Shown here: positions 16,995-24,377 of the stretch, piece after piece
Layout of the letters: the number at the start of each line of letters is the position of its first letter
How positions within the stretch are numbered: position 1 is the first letter of the stretch
Virus record (IMG/VR): IMGVR_UViG_3300020147_000004
Span: 1-61,553 of that record
Origin: a virus
Strand: one strand, 5' to 3'
DNA: 61,553 nt
Position numbers and translations under genes: made by a program
Notes under the pieces: generated by a model
Seen by the model: only the letters and a program-made list of their open reading frames with translations
The model's database searches: none
Told to the model about the DNA's origin: nothing

Positions 16995-17222
16995 ATGAGC
17001 CGAAATTGCACCACCGTCCCGATGGTCGGCCTGGTCGTTCCACTGTGCATGGCTGCCACGGCAACACTGCTGACAGGGTGCCCGTCCCAACCCGAGACGC
17101 CCCCGTGTGACGCCGCGACGCTCGCGCAAATCACAGCGACCTGCCCGAGCGAAGAGGAGTGCAATCGGCTGCTCGATGAGCGGCAATCGACCTGCTCGAA
17201 GCGAATCGAGGCGGACAAATGA
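16995..17222 (+). CDS. Small lipoprotein, 75 aa
   Basis: N-terminal signal of lipoprotein type: a basic start, a hydrophobic core and the lipobox LLTGC, giving a mature lipidated Cys near residue 29. The rest is short, hydrophilic and contains several Cys. It is first in a plus-strand cassette of six overlapping small genes. An outer-membrane lipoprotein in such a place could be an o-spanin (Rz1-like), but it lacks a Pro-rich body, so this is only possible. The ATG at 16995 follows the promoter. The upstream in-frame start would disrupt the signal. Confidence 0.72.
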   Translation: MSRNCTTVPMVGLVVPLCMAATATLLTGCPSQPETPPCDAATLAQITATCPSEEECNRLLDERQSTCSKRIEADK

Positions 17223-17401
17223 AGGCTCTCGAGACGGTCGCCAACATCTTGGCGAAGCTCCCGCCCGAGGCCGTCAAAGGCTTCGTCGATCTGCTGAATG
17301 CTCTGTTGGCGGGCCGCCCCGACAAAGCCGAACGACTCGCGCGACTCACCGCTGAGACGCTCGCCGCAAAAGAGATCGTCAAGCGCAGGTTCAGCAAGTG
17401 A
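17219..17401 (+). CDS. Small helical protein, 60 aa
   Basis: The ATG overlaps the lipoprotein stop (ATGA). It is an amphipathic helical protein rich in Ala, Leu, Lys and Glu with no membrane segment of full length. No family recognised. Confidence 0.65.
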   Translation: MKALETVANILAKLPPEAVKGFVDLLNALLAGRPDKAERLARLTAETLAAKEIVKRRFSK

Positions 17402-17580
17402 CCTCCGCGTTCTGGCGAACGTTGGAGCGCGAAATCGACGCCGCGCATCGCGAGGCAGACAAGAGTGACGAACTTGAGCGGCGGTGGGTCGCGCTCACTG
17501 CACTGCCCATCGCGCACGAAGGCGACGAACGTCGTGACTGCGATGTCCCCGGCTGCTTCGTGTGCGGAGACAAGACGTGA
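17398..17580 (+). CDS. Small hypothetical protein, 60 aa
   Basis: The GTG overlaps the preceding TGA (GTGA). The first 40 residues are helical and charged. The C-terminus has three Cys (CDVPGCFVC), possibly a metal knuckle. No family recognised. Confidence 0.62.
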   Translation: MTSAFWRTLEREIDAAHREADKSDELERRWVALTALPIAHEGDERRDCDVPGCFVCGDKT

Positions 17581-18314
17581 TCGTCCCCTGCGCCGCACTC
17601 TGGCCCAAGCGCGATCCGATCGATTTCTTGCTCCATTGGTGGGGAATCGCTGAAGCGCTCGGCGCGCCACGCACTCGCGCGCGCCCGTTCCTCATCGGCA
17701 TTCGCGGCGCAAAGGAAGGCGACAAGGAGACGCATCAGCCCGTCCACCGCCCGGCGTACGACGACACGTTCGTGCTCATCCCACCCGCGGAGCTCGGGCC
17801 CACCGTCGTCTTCCCCGGCGCGACTCACTCCTATCAGCGCGACTCGAAGCTCTCGCCCGACGTGGACGGCGACAAGCGCGGAGATGTCGGCTCCATCCGC
17901 TGCGGCCGCTACGAGCTCAAAGACATGGGCAGCAAGCCGCACCCCATCTTCCTGCTCACCAACACCGACGGAACCGGGCAAATACCGGCGCACCGCGACA
18001 CTGACCACGACGGCGTCATCAGCGAGGCCGAAGCGCTGCGGAGCGAGACGGCCACGACCGGGAAGCAGGTCAACGCGCAGGGCCACTACGCGACCGCCGT
18101 GCTCTTCCACACCGGCTACGACGCGCCGGCCAATGCGAAGCACCGCAGCTCCATCGCGTGCCAAACCGCGTCGCTCAAGTGGCTCGAGCTCATGCGCGAG
18201 CGGGCCCAGCCGACGGGCGGCGTCATCGACTACGTGCTCGTCAATGCCTGGGACCTCGTGCCCATCGCCGACGAGGCGCGACGCAAACGAGCAGGCGTGG
18301 AGAAAATCGCATGA
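17577..18314 (+). CDS. Putative peptidoglycan hydrolase / L,D-peptidase-like protein with EF-hand loop, 245 aa
   Basis: Residues 178-197 contain HTG then SSIACQT. The His-Gly ... Ser-x-x-Cys-Gln-Thr spacing resembles the catalytic motif of YkuD-type and related phage wall enzymes, with Ala where Gly is usual. Residues 141-152 form a textbook EF-hand calcium loop (DTDHDGVISEAE), and residues 95-105 have another Asp-rich turn. There is no signal peptide, as expected for a holin-dependent endolysin. The GTG at 17577 has GGAGA six bases upstream and overlaps the previous stop. The coiled-coil and membrane genes that follow support a lysis role, but the enzyme class is tentative. Confidence 0.6.
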   Translation: MIVPCAALWPKRDPIDFLLHWWGIAEALGAPRTRARPFLIGIRGAKEGDKETHQPVHRPAYDDTFVLIPPAELGPTVVFPGATHSYQRDSKLSPDVDGDKRGDVGSIRCGRYELKDMGSKPHPIFLLTNTDGTGQIPAHRDTDHDGVISEAEALRSETATTGKQVNAQGHYATAVLFHTGYDAPANAKHRSSIACQTASLKWLELMRERAQPTGGVIDYVLVNAWDLVPIADEARRKRAGVEKIA

Positions 18315-18619
18315 GCCAGGCATCAGAGCTCCGGGACATCGCGGAAGCCTTGGAATTTCAGCAAGCACAGCTCGCCGCGCAGAAGGCGCGCAGTGCGCAA
18401 CAAGACGAGAAGATCGGGGAACTCGAGCGCCAGTTCGCCGTCGTCCACCGCGCTCAACAGACCATCGAGAATCAGATCGAAATATTCAGAGTCGGGATGA
18501 AGGACGCGAGCGACCGGCAGGGTCGCGTCATCGACGACAAGTTCCGCGGGCTGACACGGCTCATCGACGACCTGTTCAGGCAGCTACGGAAGGACATGAT
18601 GAATGGCCACGGTGAGTGA
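18311..18619 (+). CDS. Coiled-coil protein of the putative lysis cassette, 102 aa
   Basis: The ATG overlaps the preceding stop (ATGA). It is almost wholly helical with heptad-like Leu/Ile/Val spacing over residues 10-95, and no membrane segment. A soluble coiled coil next to a membrane protein recalls paired lysis helpers such as XhlA-like proteins. That is inference from layout. Confidence 0.68.
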   Translation: MSQASELRDIAEALEFQQAQLAAQKARSAQQDEKIGELERQFAVVHRAQQTIENQIEIFRVGMKDASDRQGRVIDDKFRGLTRLIDDLFRQLRKDMMNGHGE

Positions 18620-18884
18620 CGAAGAGAAAGCGCGGCTCGCCATCGAGCGACTCAAAGTGCGTGCCGAGATGCGTTCAGCGGGCGAAGACGAGCTGTCCGA
18701 CGTAATCAACCAGCGCGCCGTGTCGCGAACGGAAGCGCCGCCGAAAAGCACGAGCGTGCCGTCGCCTGCCCGAGGACTCATCGCAGTGCTGAACGCGCTG
18801 CCGCCGTGGTCCAGGCCGGTCGTCGTCTTAGCGCTGATTGCCGCCATCGCTGTGCCCGGGTCGAAGTTCGCAGGGTGGTGGTGA
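18603..18884 (+). CDS. Single-span membrane protein, holin candidate, 93 aa
   Basis: It overlaps the coiled-coil gene by 17 bases and starts with ATG. The N-terminal ~45 residues are charged and helical. One transmembrane helix of about 20 residues lies near the C-terminus, ending in a short Lys/Trp tail. It could act as a holin-like or anchoring partner of the coiled-coil protein. It is the last gene before the convergent left operon. Confidence 0.62.
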   Translation: MATVSDEEKARLAIERLKVRAEMRSAGEDELSDVINQRAVSRTEAPPKSTSVPSPARGLIAVLNALPPWSRPVVVLALIAAIAVPGSKFAGWW

Positions 18885-18987
18885 GCCCCGTCGCCACAAT
18901 CGAAAAGGACAACTTGAATGACTGCCCAAGTGCGTAATTGGCTGCTCGGCTTCCGGCCATCATCGGGTACTTTCGCGGGCAGTAGGG
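18885..18987. other. Convergent intergenic gap
   Basis: About 100 bases separate the plus-strand cassette from the end of the leftward operon. I see no clear hairpin with a T-run. A short open frame from 18918 has no family resemblance and is not called. Confidence 0.5.
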
Positions 18988-19251
18988 TCACGGCTTCTCC
19001 GCCGCCCGGTCTCTCTTCGGAACCACCCAGCCGACCGCGTGGACACCGCCGCGCGACTCCGCGTACTGCCTTGGGTCTTCTCCTTCCGGGATGAGCTCGA
19101 CCGTCGCTCCGGACGGAACGCGCGCGTTCCATATCGGAGGCTGATCGCAGCCGAAGACGACGAAGTCCTTCGTCGGTGGCCCGTCCCACGCCGTGAGGTG
19201 CGGCGTCCCGCCTCGCCAATATCCAACCAGGTAAACCTCGTCCCAGTCCAT
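18988..19251 (-). CDS. Hypothetical early protein, 87 aa
   Basis: It shares one base with the upstream gene's stop (TGATG). It is a Trp/Gly/Pro-rich beta-type small protein without membrane or zinc motif. It is the last gene of the leftward early operon. No family recognised. Confidence 0.65.
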   Translation of the reverse strand: MDWDEVYLVGYWRGGTPHLTAWDGPPTKDFVVFGCDQPPIWNARVPSGATVELIPEGEDPRQYAESRGGVHAVGWVVPKRDRAAEKP

Positions 19252-19601
19252 CAGCGGGTCTCCTTCACGTGCGGGAATGCCGCCTGTAACGCCGCCAACG
19301 CGGCGCGCTCCGCCGGTCTCTTGTTGGTGCGCGTGGAGCGGTCCGAGATGGTGAATTCGAGGCCGAAGACGATGGCGGGCACGTGCGCCTCGAGGGCCGT
19401 GAGCTTCGCCACTGCCGCGTCCAACGCGGTGCCCTTCATCTGAAAGATGGCGTTGTTGATGATGTCCTTCAGGCGCTTGTTCTCGGCCTTCACCTCGGCG
19501 AGCTCGCGTTCGGCGGATTCGGCGCGCTGCTTGTAGTCGCGGATCATCGCCGCGGGACCGCGGAAGGGGTACGGCTCGTTGTCTTCTTTCACGTCAGCCA
19601 C
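19251..19601 (-). CDS. Coiled-coil early protein, 116 aa
   Basis: The GTG at 19601 is preceded by a strong AAGGAGG site, which decides the start; the longer frame adds an Arg-rich shadow. Residues 20-60 are a Glu/Lys/Ala coiled coil, followed by a mixed C-terminal half. It overlaps the upstream gene by 8 bases. No family recognised. Confidence 0.68.
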   Translation of the reverse strand: MADVKEDNEPYPFRGPAAMIRDYKQRAESAERELAEVKAENKRLKDIINNAIFQMKGTALDAAVAKLTALEAHVPAIVFGLEFTISDRSTRTNKRPAERAALAALQAAFPHVKETR

Positions 19602-20127
19602 GTTCGCCCTCCTTCGCCGGCACGCGGCCGGTGCCACGGCACGTCTCACAATCACCGCCCCGAGCGGTCCGATATCCGGTACCGAGGCACGGGCCGCATT
19701 CCTTCGTCTCCCCGCTCGGCGCTTCCTTCGCCTTGTCGATGCGCGCCACGATGTCCTCGAGCGCGACCTGCCAGTGCTCGCCCGCGTCACATTGGTCACG
19801 CCGGTAGTAGGTGTCCGCCGCTGATTCGCTCGCCGCTTGCTTTACATCGTCAAGCAGAGCCTCCGCCCTCCGCCTCGCCTCCCGCTCGGAAGTGAGATCG
19901 CGCTCTGCGTCTCTGACCTTGTCGATGTATTCGTTTAGCTTCTCTTCGAACACGTCGCGCGTCATGCGCTGGTACGACGCTTCGCGCTTCGCCGCCTCGA
20001 GCTCGGCGTGGAGCTCGTCGGCGTAGGCGAGGGCGTCACGAACCGACTCCGTGCGCTCGCTCAATAGCACCGCGTCCAGGCGCTCCCGCAGCTCCCGCAT
20101 CCGCTCCTCGTGGGTCTGGTCGGTCAC
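19594..20127 (-). CDS. Coiled-coil protein with DnaJ-like zinc knuckles, 177 aa
   Basis: The GTG overlaps the upstream TGA (GTGA). Residues ~5-130 are a long charged coiled coil. The C-terminus has two CxxCxGTG repeats (CGPCLGTG and CETCRGTG), the metal-binding pattern of DnaJ-type zinc domains. The same short module recurs in the gene at 22022-22651. The function is unknown; it may be an adaptor or scaffold. Confidence 0.7.
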   Translation of the reverse strand: MTDQTHEERMRELRERLDAVLLSERTESVRDALAYADELHAELEAAKREASYQRMTRDVFEEKLNEYIDKVRDAERDLTSEREARRRAEALLDDVKQAASESAADTYYRRDQCDAGEHWQVALEDIVARIDKAKEAPSGETKECGPCLGTGYRTARGGDCETCRGTGRVPAKEGERG

Positions 20128-20357
20128 GAGCTGACTCCGTCGATGACGGTTTCCGCCAGCAGCTTCAGGATGTTCCTCTTGACGCTGATGTCGTGCCCGG
20201 GTCGCATCAACTCCGAAGCACGCCGCAACCCCCGCTTCAGCTCCCAACAAGCATTGCAGAGCCGAGTGCCCTCATTGATTGTGGGTTCCAGGCACACTGA
20301 GCAAGCAACGTTAGGCATCGTTCGATAGGCGCGCTCGTTGGCGTTGTTATCGGACAT
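20124..20357 (-). CDS. Small zinc-finger-like early protein, 77 aa
   Basis: Two CxxC pairs (CSVC and CNAC), about 14 residues apart, form a likely treble-clef or zinc-ribbon-type site, followed by a basic helix. The ATG at 20357 is chosen over an Arg-rich extension. It overlaps the upstream gene by 11 bases. No specific family recognised. Confidence 0.68.
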   Translation of the reverse strand: MSDNNANERAYRTMPNVACSVCLEPTINEGTRLCNACWELKRGLRRASELMRPGHDISVKRNILKLLAETVIDGVSS

Positions 20358-20919
20358 CCTCAATCCTTTCGCCCTCGGGCGTGCTGAGGTACGCATACAA
20401 CGCGTTCATCAGCGCAGCCTCGGACTCCGCGTCCTCCCGACTTCCCAGCCCGGCGTCGTACCAACGAATCGCCGCCTCGACGACCGGGGCCATGCGGGAC
20501 TCGCGGGAGGCGGCGGAGAGGAGGCGGCGTTGCTCGTCCTGGTCTACTCCGTCCGCAGGCCCTCGCACGCCCACATCGAGGCTTCCTCGAGCTTCGTGAT
20601 CACGAGCGACCGCGCTCGCGACTTCGGGCCAGCGTTCAGCCCCTTCAGCATCCCCTCGATCACCATTCGAATCTCGGTCAGGTCGTGGGTCTCGATATTG
20701 ATCTCGGTTTTCGGCGCTTCCAGTCCTTCGGGCATTGTCGGTCTCCTGTTGTTGTTGTCGAAGATTCTCTTTGAGGCATTCGGCCACCGCCTCGTTCCAC
20801 CCGAGGTCGTACGCCGATTGCTTGCTGAGCGCTGAGCAGTCGCACAGTCCGCACTCGCGGTCCGCTAGGGACCAGCAACGTGCGTCGTGCTCGAACTTCG
20901 GGGCGGGCGGGGAAGGCAT
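20347..20919 (-). CDS. Early protein with open frame spanning a nested gene, 190 aa
   Basis: The first ~62 residues (Cys-rich, with CGLCDCS) and the last ~48 residues (helical, acidic) look like normal coding sequence. The middle third is Arg/Asp/Gly-rich and looks like an out-of-frame shadow, because a separate 63-residue frame lies over it (20544-20735). The 190-residue product may be real with an overlapping gene inside it. Alternatively an indel may join two separate genes, the second starting at ATG 20493. The ATG at 20919 shares a base with the upstream TGA. Confidence 0.5.
   Translation of the reverse strand: MPSPPAPKFEHDARCWSLADRECGLCDCSALSKQSAYDLGWNEAVAECLKENLRQQQQETDNARRTGSAENRDQYRDPRPDRDSNGDRGDAEGAERWPEVASAVARDHEARGSLDVGVRGPADGVDQDEQRRLLSAASRESRMAPVVEAAIRWYDAGLGSREDAESEAALMNALYAYLSTPEGERIEDVR
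20544..20735 (-). CDS. Nested small early protein, 63 aa
   Basis: It lies in a different frame inside the 190-residue frame. Third codon positions are mostly G or C, as in true genes here. The protein is a balanced acidic helical one with a conserved-looking ITKLEEASMW stretch. I judge this frame as the real coding one for this segment. No function is evident. Confidence 0.6.
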   Translation of the reverse strand: MPEGLEAPKTEINIETHDLTEIRMVIEGMLKGLNAGPKSRARSLVITKLEEASMWACEGLRTE

Positions 20920-21137
20920 CACTCCACCTCTTCCCCGGTCGTGATGACCGTGCGGATGGCTGCGATTGCTTGCTGGTAGTCATCATTCGAAACCAGCACA
21001 TCTCTCGCCCCTTCCGGATAGGCAGGGTTGCGAACCAGGACCGTGATCTTCACCGGCTCGGTGAACATGTCCTCGATTGCTGCCGCGTGTGACGCGATGG
21101 CCTCGTGCAGTCGGCGCATGATTGCAGGGTCGGCCAT
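20919..21137 (-). CDS. Hypothetical early protein, 72 aa
   Basis: The ATG has a strong GGGAGGAAG ribosome site. It is a helical N-terminal half followed by a beta-type segment and an acidic end. No motif recognised. Confidence 0.7.
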   Translation of the reverse strand: MADPAIMRRLHEAIASHAAAIEDMFTEPVKITVLVRNPAYPEGARDVLVSNDDYQQAIAAIRTVITTGEEVE

Positions 21138-21488
21138 CTACTTCCTCCCCTTCCCCGCCCGGGCGCGGCTCACCGCTCCTATGCGGTGGCCACAAGCTCC
21201 GTACATGCAGCTACCGACCGTCCTCGACGGTTCGATAGGCTTTTCGCAGATATAGCAAAGCCCCTGTGACCAGAGCCGACCGACACGCTCAGCAAACGCT
21301 GCCACCTCGCGCTCGCGCGCGGCATGGTCTTCGTCGGTCATCCACTCGCGCTTCGGGCATGTGTCCGGCGGAGCCTTCTCGGTGAGCTGAAGGCATGGGA
21401 GCGGCCTGGTGAGCGTCTCCAGCGAGACGCCAGTGAGGCACGTCGCGTACTGGATGCCGCGAAAGTGACGGCACTTCGCGTCCGCCAT
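21138..21488 (-). CDS. Cys/His-rich early protein, 116 aa
   Basis: It contains an N-terminal C-x2-H-F pattern and a C-terminal CYIC ... C ... CGH group that could bind zinc. The ATG at 21488 overlaps the upstream TGA. The long upstream extension of the frame is Arg-rich and rejected. No family recognised. Confidence 0.66.
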   Translation of the reverse strand: MADAKCRHFRGIQYATCLTGVSLETLTRPLPCLQLTEKAPPDTCPKREWMTDEDHAAREREVAAFAERVGRLWSQGLCYICEKPIEPSRTVGSCMYGACGHRIGAVSRARAGKGRK

Positions 21489-21676
21489 CACCGCCCCCTC
21501 CCGCTCGCGCGGACGTAGCGGACGGCGCGGTATTGGATGTACGGCGTGCCGTCTTCGAGCCACGACTTGGCCGTCGTTTTGCTCCGACTGCCGAAGGCGA
21601 ACGGTACCCAGGGTCCCCAGCGCCTGTTCATCTTCAGCGAGCGGCACTCGTGCAGCCAGACGCCTTGCCGCGCCAT
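21488..21676 (-). CDS. Small basic early protein, 62 aa
   Basis: The ATG overlaps the neighbouring stop. It is a basic, Trp-rich, beta-type small protein. No family recognised, but small overlaps on both sides support it. Confidence 0.62.
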   Translation of the reverse strand: MARQGVWLHECRSLKMNRRWGPWVPFAFGSRSKTTAKSWLEDGTPYIQYRAVRYVRASGRGR

Positions 21677-22017
21677 TACTTACCCCTCAGCGCGAGGCGG
21701 TAAGCTCGCACTGCATCACCCAGGCGTTGCATTAGCTCCGTAACCCGACGCGCTGAGCGGTGGACGCGACCCTCGGGGAAGAGCGAGAGCGCGGCAGAGA
21801 GTACAGCGAACGGAGACCCCGAGGCTGAATAGCCGTTGGTGATTAGCGACTGCTCTAAGTCGTCCGAGAACTCCGCGTCCACCGAGCGCCGCCGCTGCGC
21901 GTACTCCCACAGCAAGTCCTGAGCGGTCGGGTCCTTGACCGATAGCGGCACCTTGCCGCGCGGGGTCGTAGGGTACTTGTCGCTCTGAAACTCGCCGTCG
22001 ATGATGTGAGAACCCAT
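21676..22017 (-). CDS. Hypothetical early protein, 113 aa
   Basis: It starts MGSHIIDGEFQSDKYP. The start, a short polar lead into a region on protein stability or order, resembles small conserved phage early proteins I cannot name. The C-terminal half is helical. The ATG at 22017 is preferred over the longer Arg/Ser-rich frame. Confidence 0.68.
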   Translation of the reverse strand: MGSHIIDGEFQSDKYPTTPRGKVPLSVKDPTAQDLLWEYAQRRRSVDAEFSDDLEQSLITNGYSASGSPFAVLSAALSLFPEGRVHRSARRVTELMQRLGDAVRAYRLALRGK

Positions 22018-22021
22018 AGCG

Positions 22022-22651
22022 TTATTCCTTCCCCCTCGCGGCGAGGCGCTGGGCGCGGATGATTCGCTCGAACAGCTTCCGCTCCGTGGCGTTGAGCTTT
22101 CCCCCGTCTTTGCCTTCAACGTCGTCGCGGAGAATCTCCTCCGCCTCATCGAGAAGCCTCAGCCCCTCGCGTCCCGTCTCGTCGCTCCTCCAACCCGACC
22201 CGCCGCAAGCGTCGCAGCCCTTGCCGTTGCGGTAGAGCTCGCCTTCGCCTAAGCATACAGAGCAATCCGCCTCGTCGAGCAGCCGCTCGGATTCGGGCTT
22301 GTCATTCATCAGGGCCGGCACGGCCTCCGCGTGCTCCGTGTACCCGTCCAACTTGGACTGCTCGGGGAACTCGAACTTAGGCTTCTCCTCCTGCGCGGGC
22401 GGCGGGGCGGTGAGCACGCGGCGGATCTCCCGGAGCGCGTCGGACAGGAGGGCCAGGTCGTCGGCACACGCCGCGGGCGATCGAGCGCGCAGTGCATTGT
22501 CGGCAATCTCCCGCGCCTTCTCCGCCCGGCTCTGCTCGAGGCGGTCGAGGGCGGAGAGGATTCGCGTCGCCATGCCTTCGGGGCCGCCGTCGCGCACCAG
22601 GTCGAAGCCTTGTACTGAGTCGATCAGTTCTTTGATTCTCGGGTCCGTCAC
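22022..22651 (-). CDS. Early protein with DnaJ-like zinc knuckle, 209 aa
   Basis: The GTG overlaps the upstream TGA (GTGA). The N-terminal ~90 residues are helical. Residues ~135-165 hold CSVCLGEGE ... CDACGGSGW, the paired CxxCxGxG zinc pattern. The C-terminal helices are acidic. The knuckle matches the one in the gene at 19594-20127. No enzymatic motif. Confidence 0.68.
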   Translation of the reverse strand: MTDPRIKELIDSVQGFDLVRDGGPEGMATRILSALDRLEQSRAEKAREIADNALRARSPAACADDLALLSDALREIRRVLTAPPPAQEEKPKFEFPEQSKLDGYTEHAEAVPALMNDKPESERLLDEADCSVCLGEGELYRNGKGCDACGGSGWRSDETGREGLRLLDEAEEILRDDVEGKDGGKLNATERKLFERIIRAQRLAARGKE

Positions 22652-22884
22652 GGCTCGTCGTCTCCTTCGTTGCGATGGGTGGCGCCACCCCTGCCCTCCG
22701 CATCTTCGACGTGGCTCCCGACGAACGCCCAGTGTCCCGCTCGCTCCACAAGTGCCGCCGTCACAGACGTGAACGTCGCTGCCTGCGACCAGGTGCCACC
22801 GAACATCGGCCCAACCGCGGACATGCGCTGGTAGTAGGTCCCGTTCCTGTGCTTCAGCCGAAACGGCGGTTTCCTGCGCGCCAT
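22648..22884 (-). CDS. Hypothetical early protein, 78 aa
   Basis: The ATG at 22884 shares a base with the upstream stop. The N-terminus is basic and the middle is aromatic/beta-type. No family recognised. Confidence 0.62.
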   Translation of the reverse strand: MARRKPPFRLKHRNGTYYQRMSAVGPMFGGTWSQAATFTSVTAALVERAGHWAFVGSHVEDAEGRGGATHRNEGDDEP

Positions 22885-23486
22885 CAGCTCTCCCACCCCG
22901 CCGTGCTCCACGCGTCCCAATCGCTCGGGTGGCGCTGCTCAGGTGCGGCGCGCTTGGCGGAGGCGATGCGCTCCGGCAGTTCTTCCCGCGGCACGTCCAA
23001 CAACGCATGCCGCGCCGCGTCCCCCGCGCAGTCCTGACAGATGGGCCTCCCGTCGTAGTCGAGGCCCGGAGCGTTGTGCTGTCCGCACGTCGCGCACTGC
23101 TTCGCTTGTGCCTCCGCACCAGGGGGATCTTCGCGCTCGGGTGAATGAGCCCGGGCGGCATCTGTTAGGGCAGATTCAGAACCGCCCTGGGGCGGAGGCG
23201 TCTTGTGCGGGCGGGGGATGCGGGTCCAGTCGAGCTCCCCTGGCTCGACGTAGAGGCGCCGCTGTTCAAACTCGGAGCCGTCGAGCCGATCTGAGCTCTG
23301 CACCCGGTAGAGCCCATGCCTCAGCTCGACGCCGAAGAGTCGGTACCCGCCGTTCCAATTCCAGACCGCCCCATCGGGCAGGCTGCTAGGGAGTTCTTCC
23401 TTCGGCGGACAGGTGCCGTAGTACTCCACCGGCTCGGGTTGGGCGGGGCCACAGTCCGGCGGGACGAAGCCTTCGAGCCAGATCAT
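22884..23486 (-). CDS. Early protein with C-terminal zinc ribbon, 200 aa
   Basis: The ATG overlaps the SSB stop (ATGA). The N-terminal half is Trp/Gly/Pro-rich and beta-like. A CATC ... CQDC pair near residues 133-155 makes a likely zinc ribbon. It is co-transcribed directly after SSB, which hints at a DNA-linked role, but no family is recognised. Confidence 0.66.
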   Translation of the reverse strand: MIWLEGFVPPDCGPAQPEPVEYYGTCPPKEELPSSLPDGAVWNWNGGYRLFGVELRHGLYRVQSSDRLDGSEFEQRRLYVEPGELDWTRIPRPHKTPPPQGGSESALTDAARAHSPEREDPPGAEAQAKQCATCGQHNAPGLDYDGRPICQDCAGDAARHALLDVPREELPERIASAKRAAPEQRHPSDWDAWSTAGWES

Positions 23487-23920
23487 CGATCCCACCACAA
23501 TTCGGTTGCGGAGTAGCAGGACAGAGCGAAGGGGATCTCCCCGTCTCCGCCCGCCGTCTCCGGCGCGAAGCGGTCGTCGTCCGAAGGGGGAGCGGAGCCA
23601 CGTGAAGCCGCTGGCGGTCCAACCGGCTTTCCTCCGCCCATGAAGTCTATCTCCGCGACGTTCAGCTCGACGTAGGTCTTTCCGTTGTACTCCCGCGTTG
23701 AGAGCTCGCCGACGACCGCAACACGCTTACCCTTCGTGAGATGCTGAACGCGCGTCTCGCCGCGGTTGCCCCAAAGCGAACATCGCACCCATGTCGTGGT
23801 CTCCTCGCCGCCCCTTTTCTTCTTGGACGACGCGACGCTGAAGCTGCAAACCGAGGTGTTCCCGGCCTGGCGGATCTCCGCGTCGTTGCCGATGTTGCCT
23901 GTTACGAATGCTTGGATCAT
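23483..23920 (-). CDS. ssb: Single-stranded DNA-binding protein, 145 aa
   Basis: OB-fold SSB. The N-terminus (QAFVTGNIGNDAEIR), the TTWVRCSLWG strand and the KGKRVAVVGELSTREYNGK hairpin are diagnostic, over residues 1-105. The linker is Pro/Gly/Ser-rich. A GEIPF segment resembles the acidic IPF tip that recruits partner proteins in bacterial SSBs. Here it is followed by about 15 more residues rather than ending the protein. It protects ssDNA in phage recombination or replication. It lies between a conserved-type gene and a RecE-like exonuclease. The ATG at 23920 is chosen by family alignment. Confidence 0.93.
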   Translation of the reverse strand: MIQAFVTGNIGNDAEIRQAGNTSVCSFSVASSKKKRGGEETTTWVRCSLWGNRGETRVQHLTKGKRVAVVGELSTREYNGKTYVELNVAEIDFMGGGKPVGPPAASRGSAPPSDDDRFAPETAGGDGEIPFALSCYSATELWWDR

Positions 23921-24324
23921 TGGTCCGCCTTGGTGTGCATGGTCATGGGGATGGGTTTCTTGCGCGGTAGTTTCACCTCGACGGCGATCGGCTCCGCGAT
24001 GTCCGGGCTGCCCCAGACGCGCGTCGCTTCCTCGCCGTTCCACTTGTCGGCGAACAGAATGACGCGCTTGCCGACCCATTCGGCTAGCTTGCGACCGAAC
24101 ATCGCGCGCAAGCAGATGCCGTTCGTCTTGTTGAGCGGAAGCTGCTTGGGGGTCTCGACGAACGAGACGATGCCCTTGACCTTCTCTTTACCGTCGTCGC
24201 CGACGAGGTTGTCGAGGTCCACGTCCTTGATGGTCAGCGTGGGCCTTTTGCCCTTGAACTCGCCGGCCTTGATGAAGCGTCCCGGGTAGAGCTCGTCCCA
24301 ATCGACAGGTTTCGTAAGTGCCAT
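23917..24324 (-). CDS. Recombination-cluster protein of unknown function, 135 aa
   Basis: It has an ATG start, overlaps SSB by four bases (ATGA), and follows the exonuclease gene. The protein is beta/alpha with LYPGRFIKAGEFKGK and KVKGIVSFVETPKQLPLNKTN segments, resembling small proteins often found beside SSB and exonuclease in temperate phages. I cannot name it. Its position suggests a role in phage recombination. Confidence 0.75.
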   Translation of the reverse strand: MALTKPVDWDELYPGRFIKAGEFKGKRPTLTIKDVDLDNLVGDDGKEKVKGIVSFVETPKQLPLNKTNGICLRAMFGRKLAEWVGKRVILFADKWNGEEATRVWGSPDIAEPIAVEVKLPRKKPIPMTMHTKADQ

Positions 24325-24377
24325 GTGTTTCTCCGTTCTTGGTTGCATGCCTTGGTCGCAATGACCGTGGGCGTTGA

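Noticed and set aside
18885-18987. Intrinsic terminator between convergent operons
   Set aside because: No stable hairpin followed by a run of T is visible on either strand.
18918-19099. Small plus-strand open frame starting at 18918
   Set aside because: It runs into the convergent gene antisense, has a Pro/Ser/Arg-rich shadow composition and no ribosome site.
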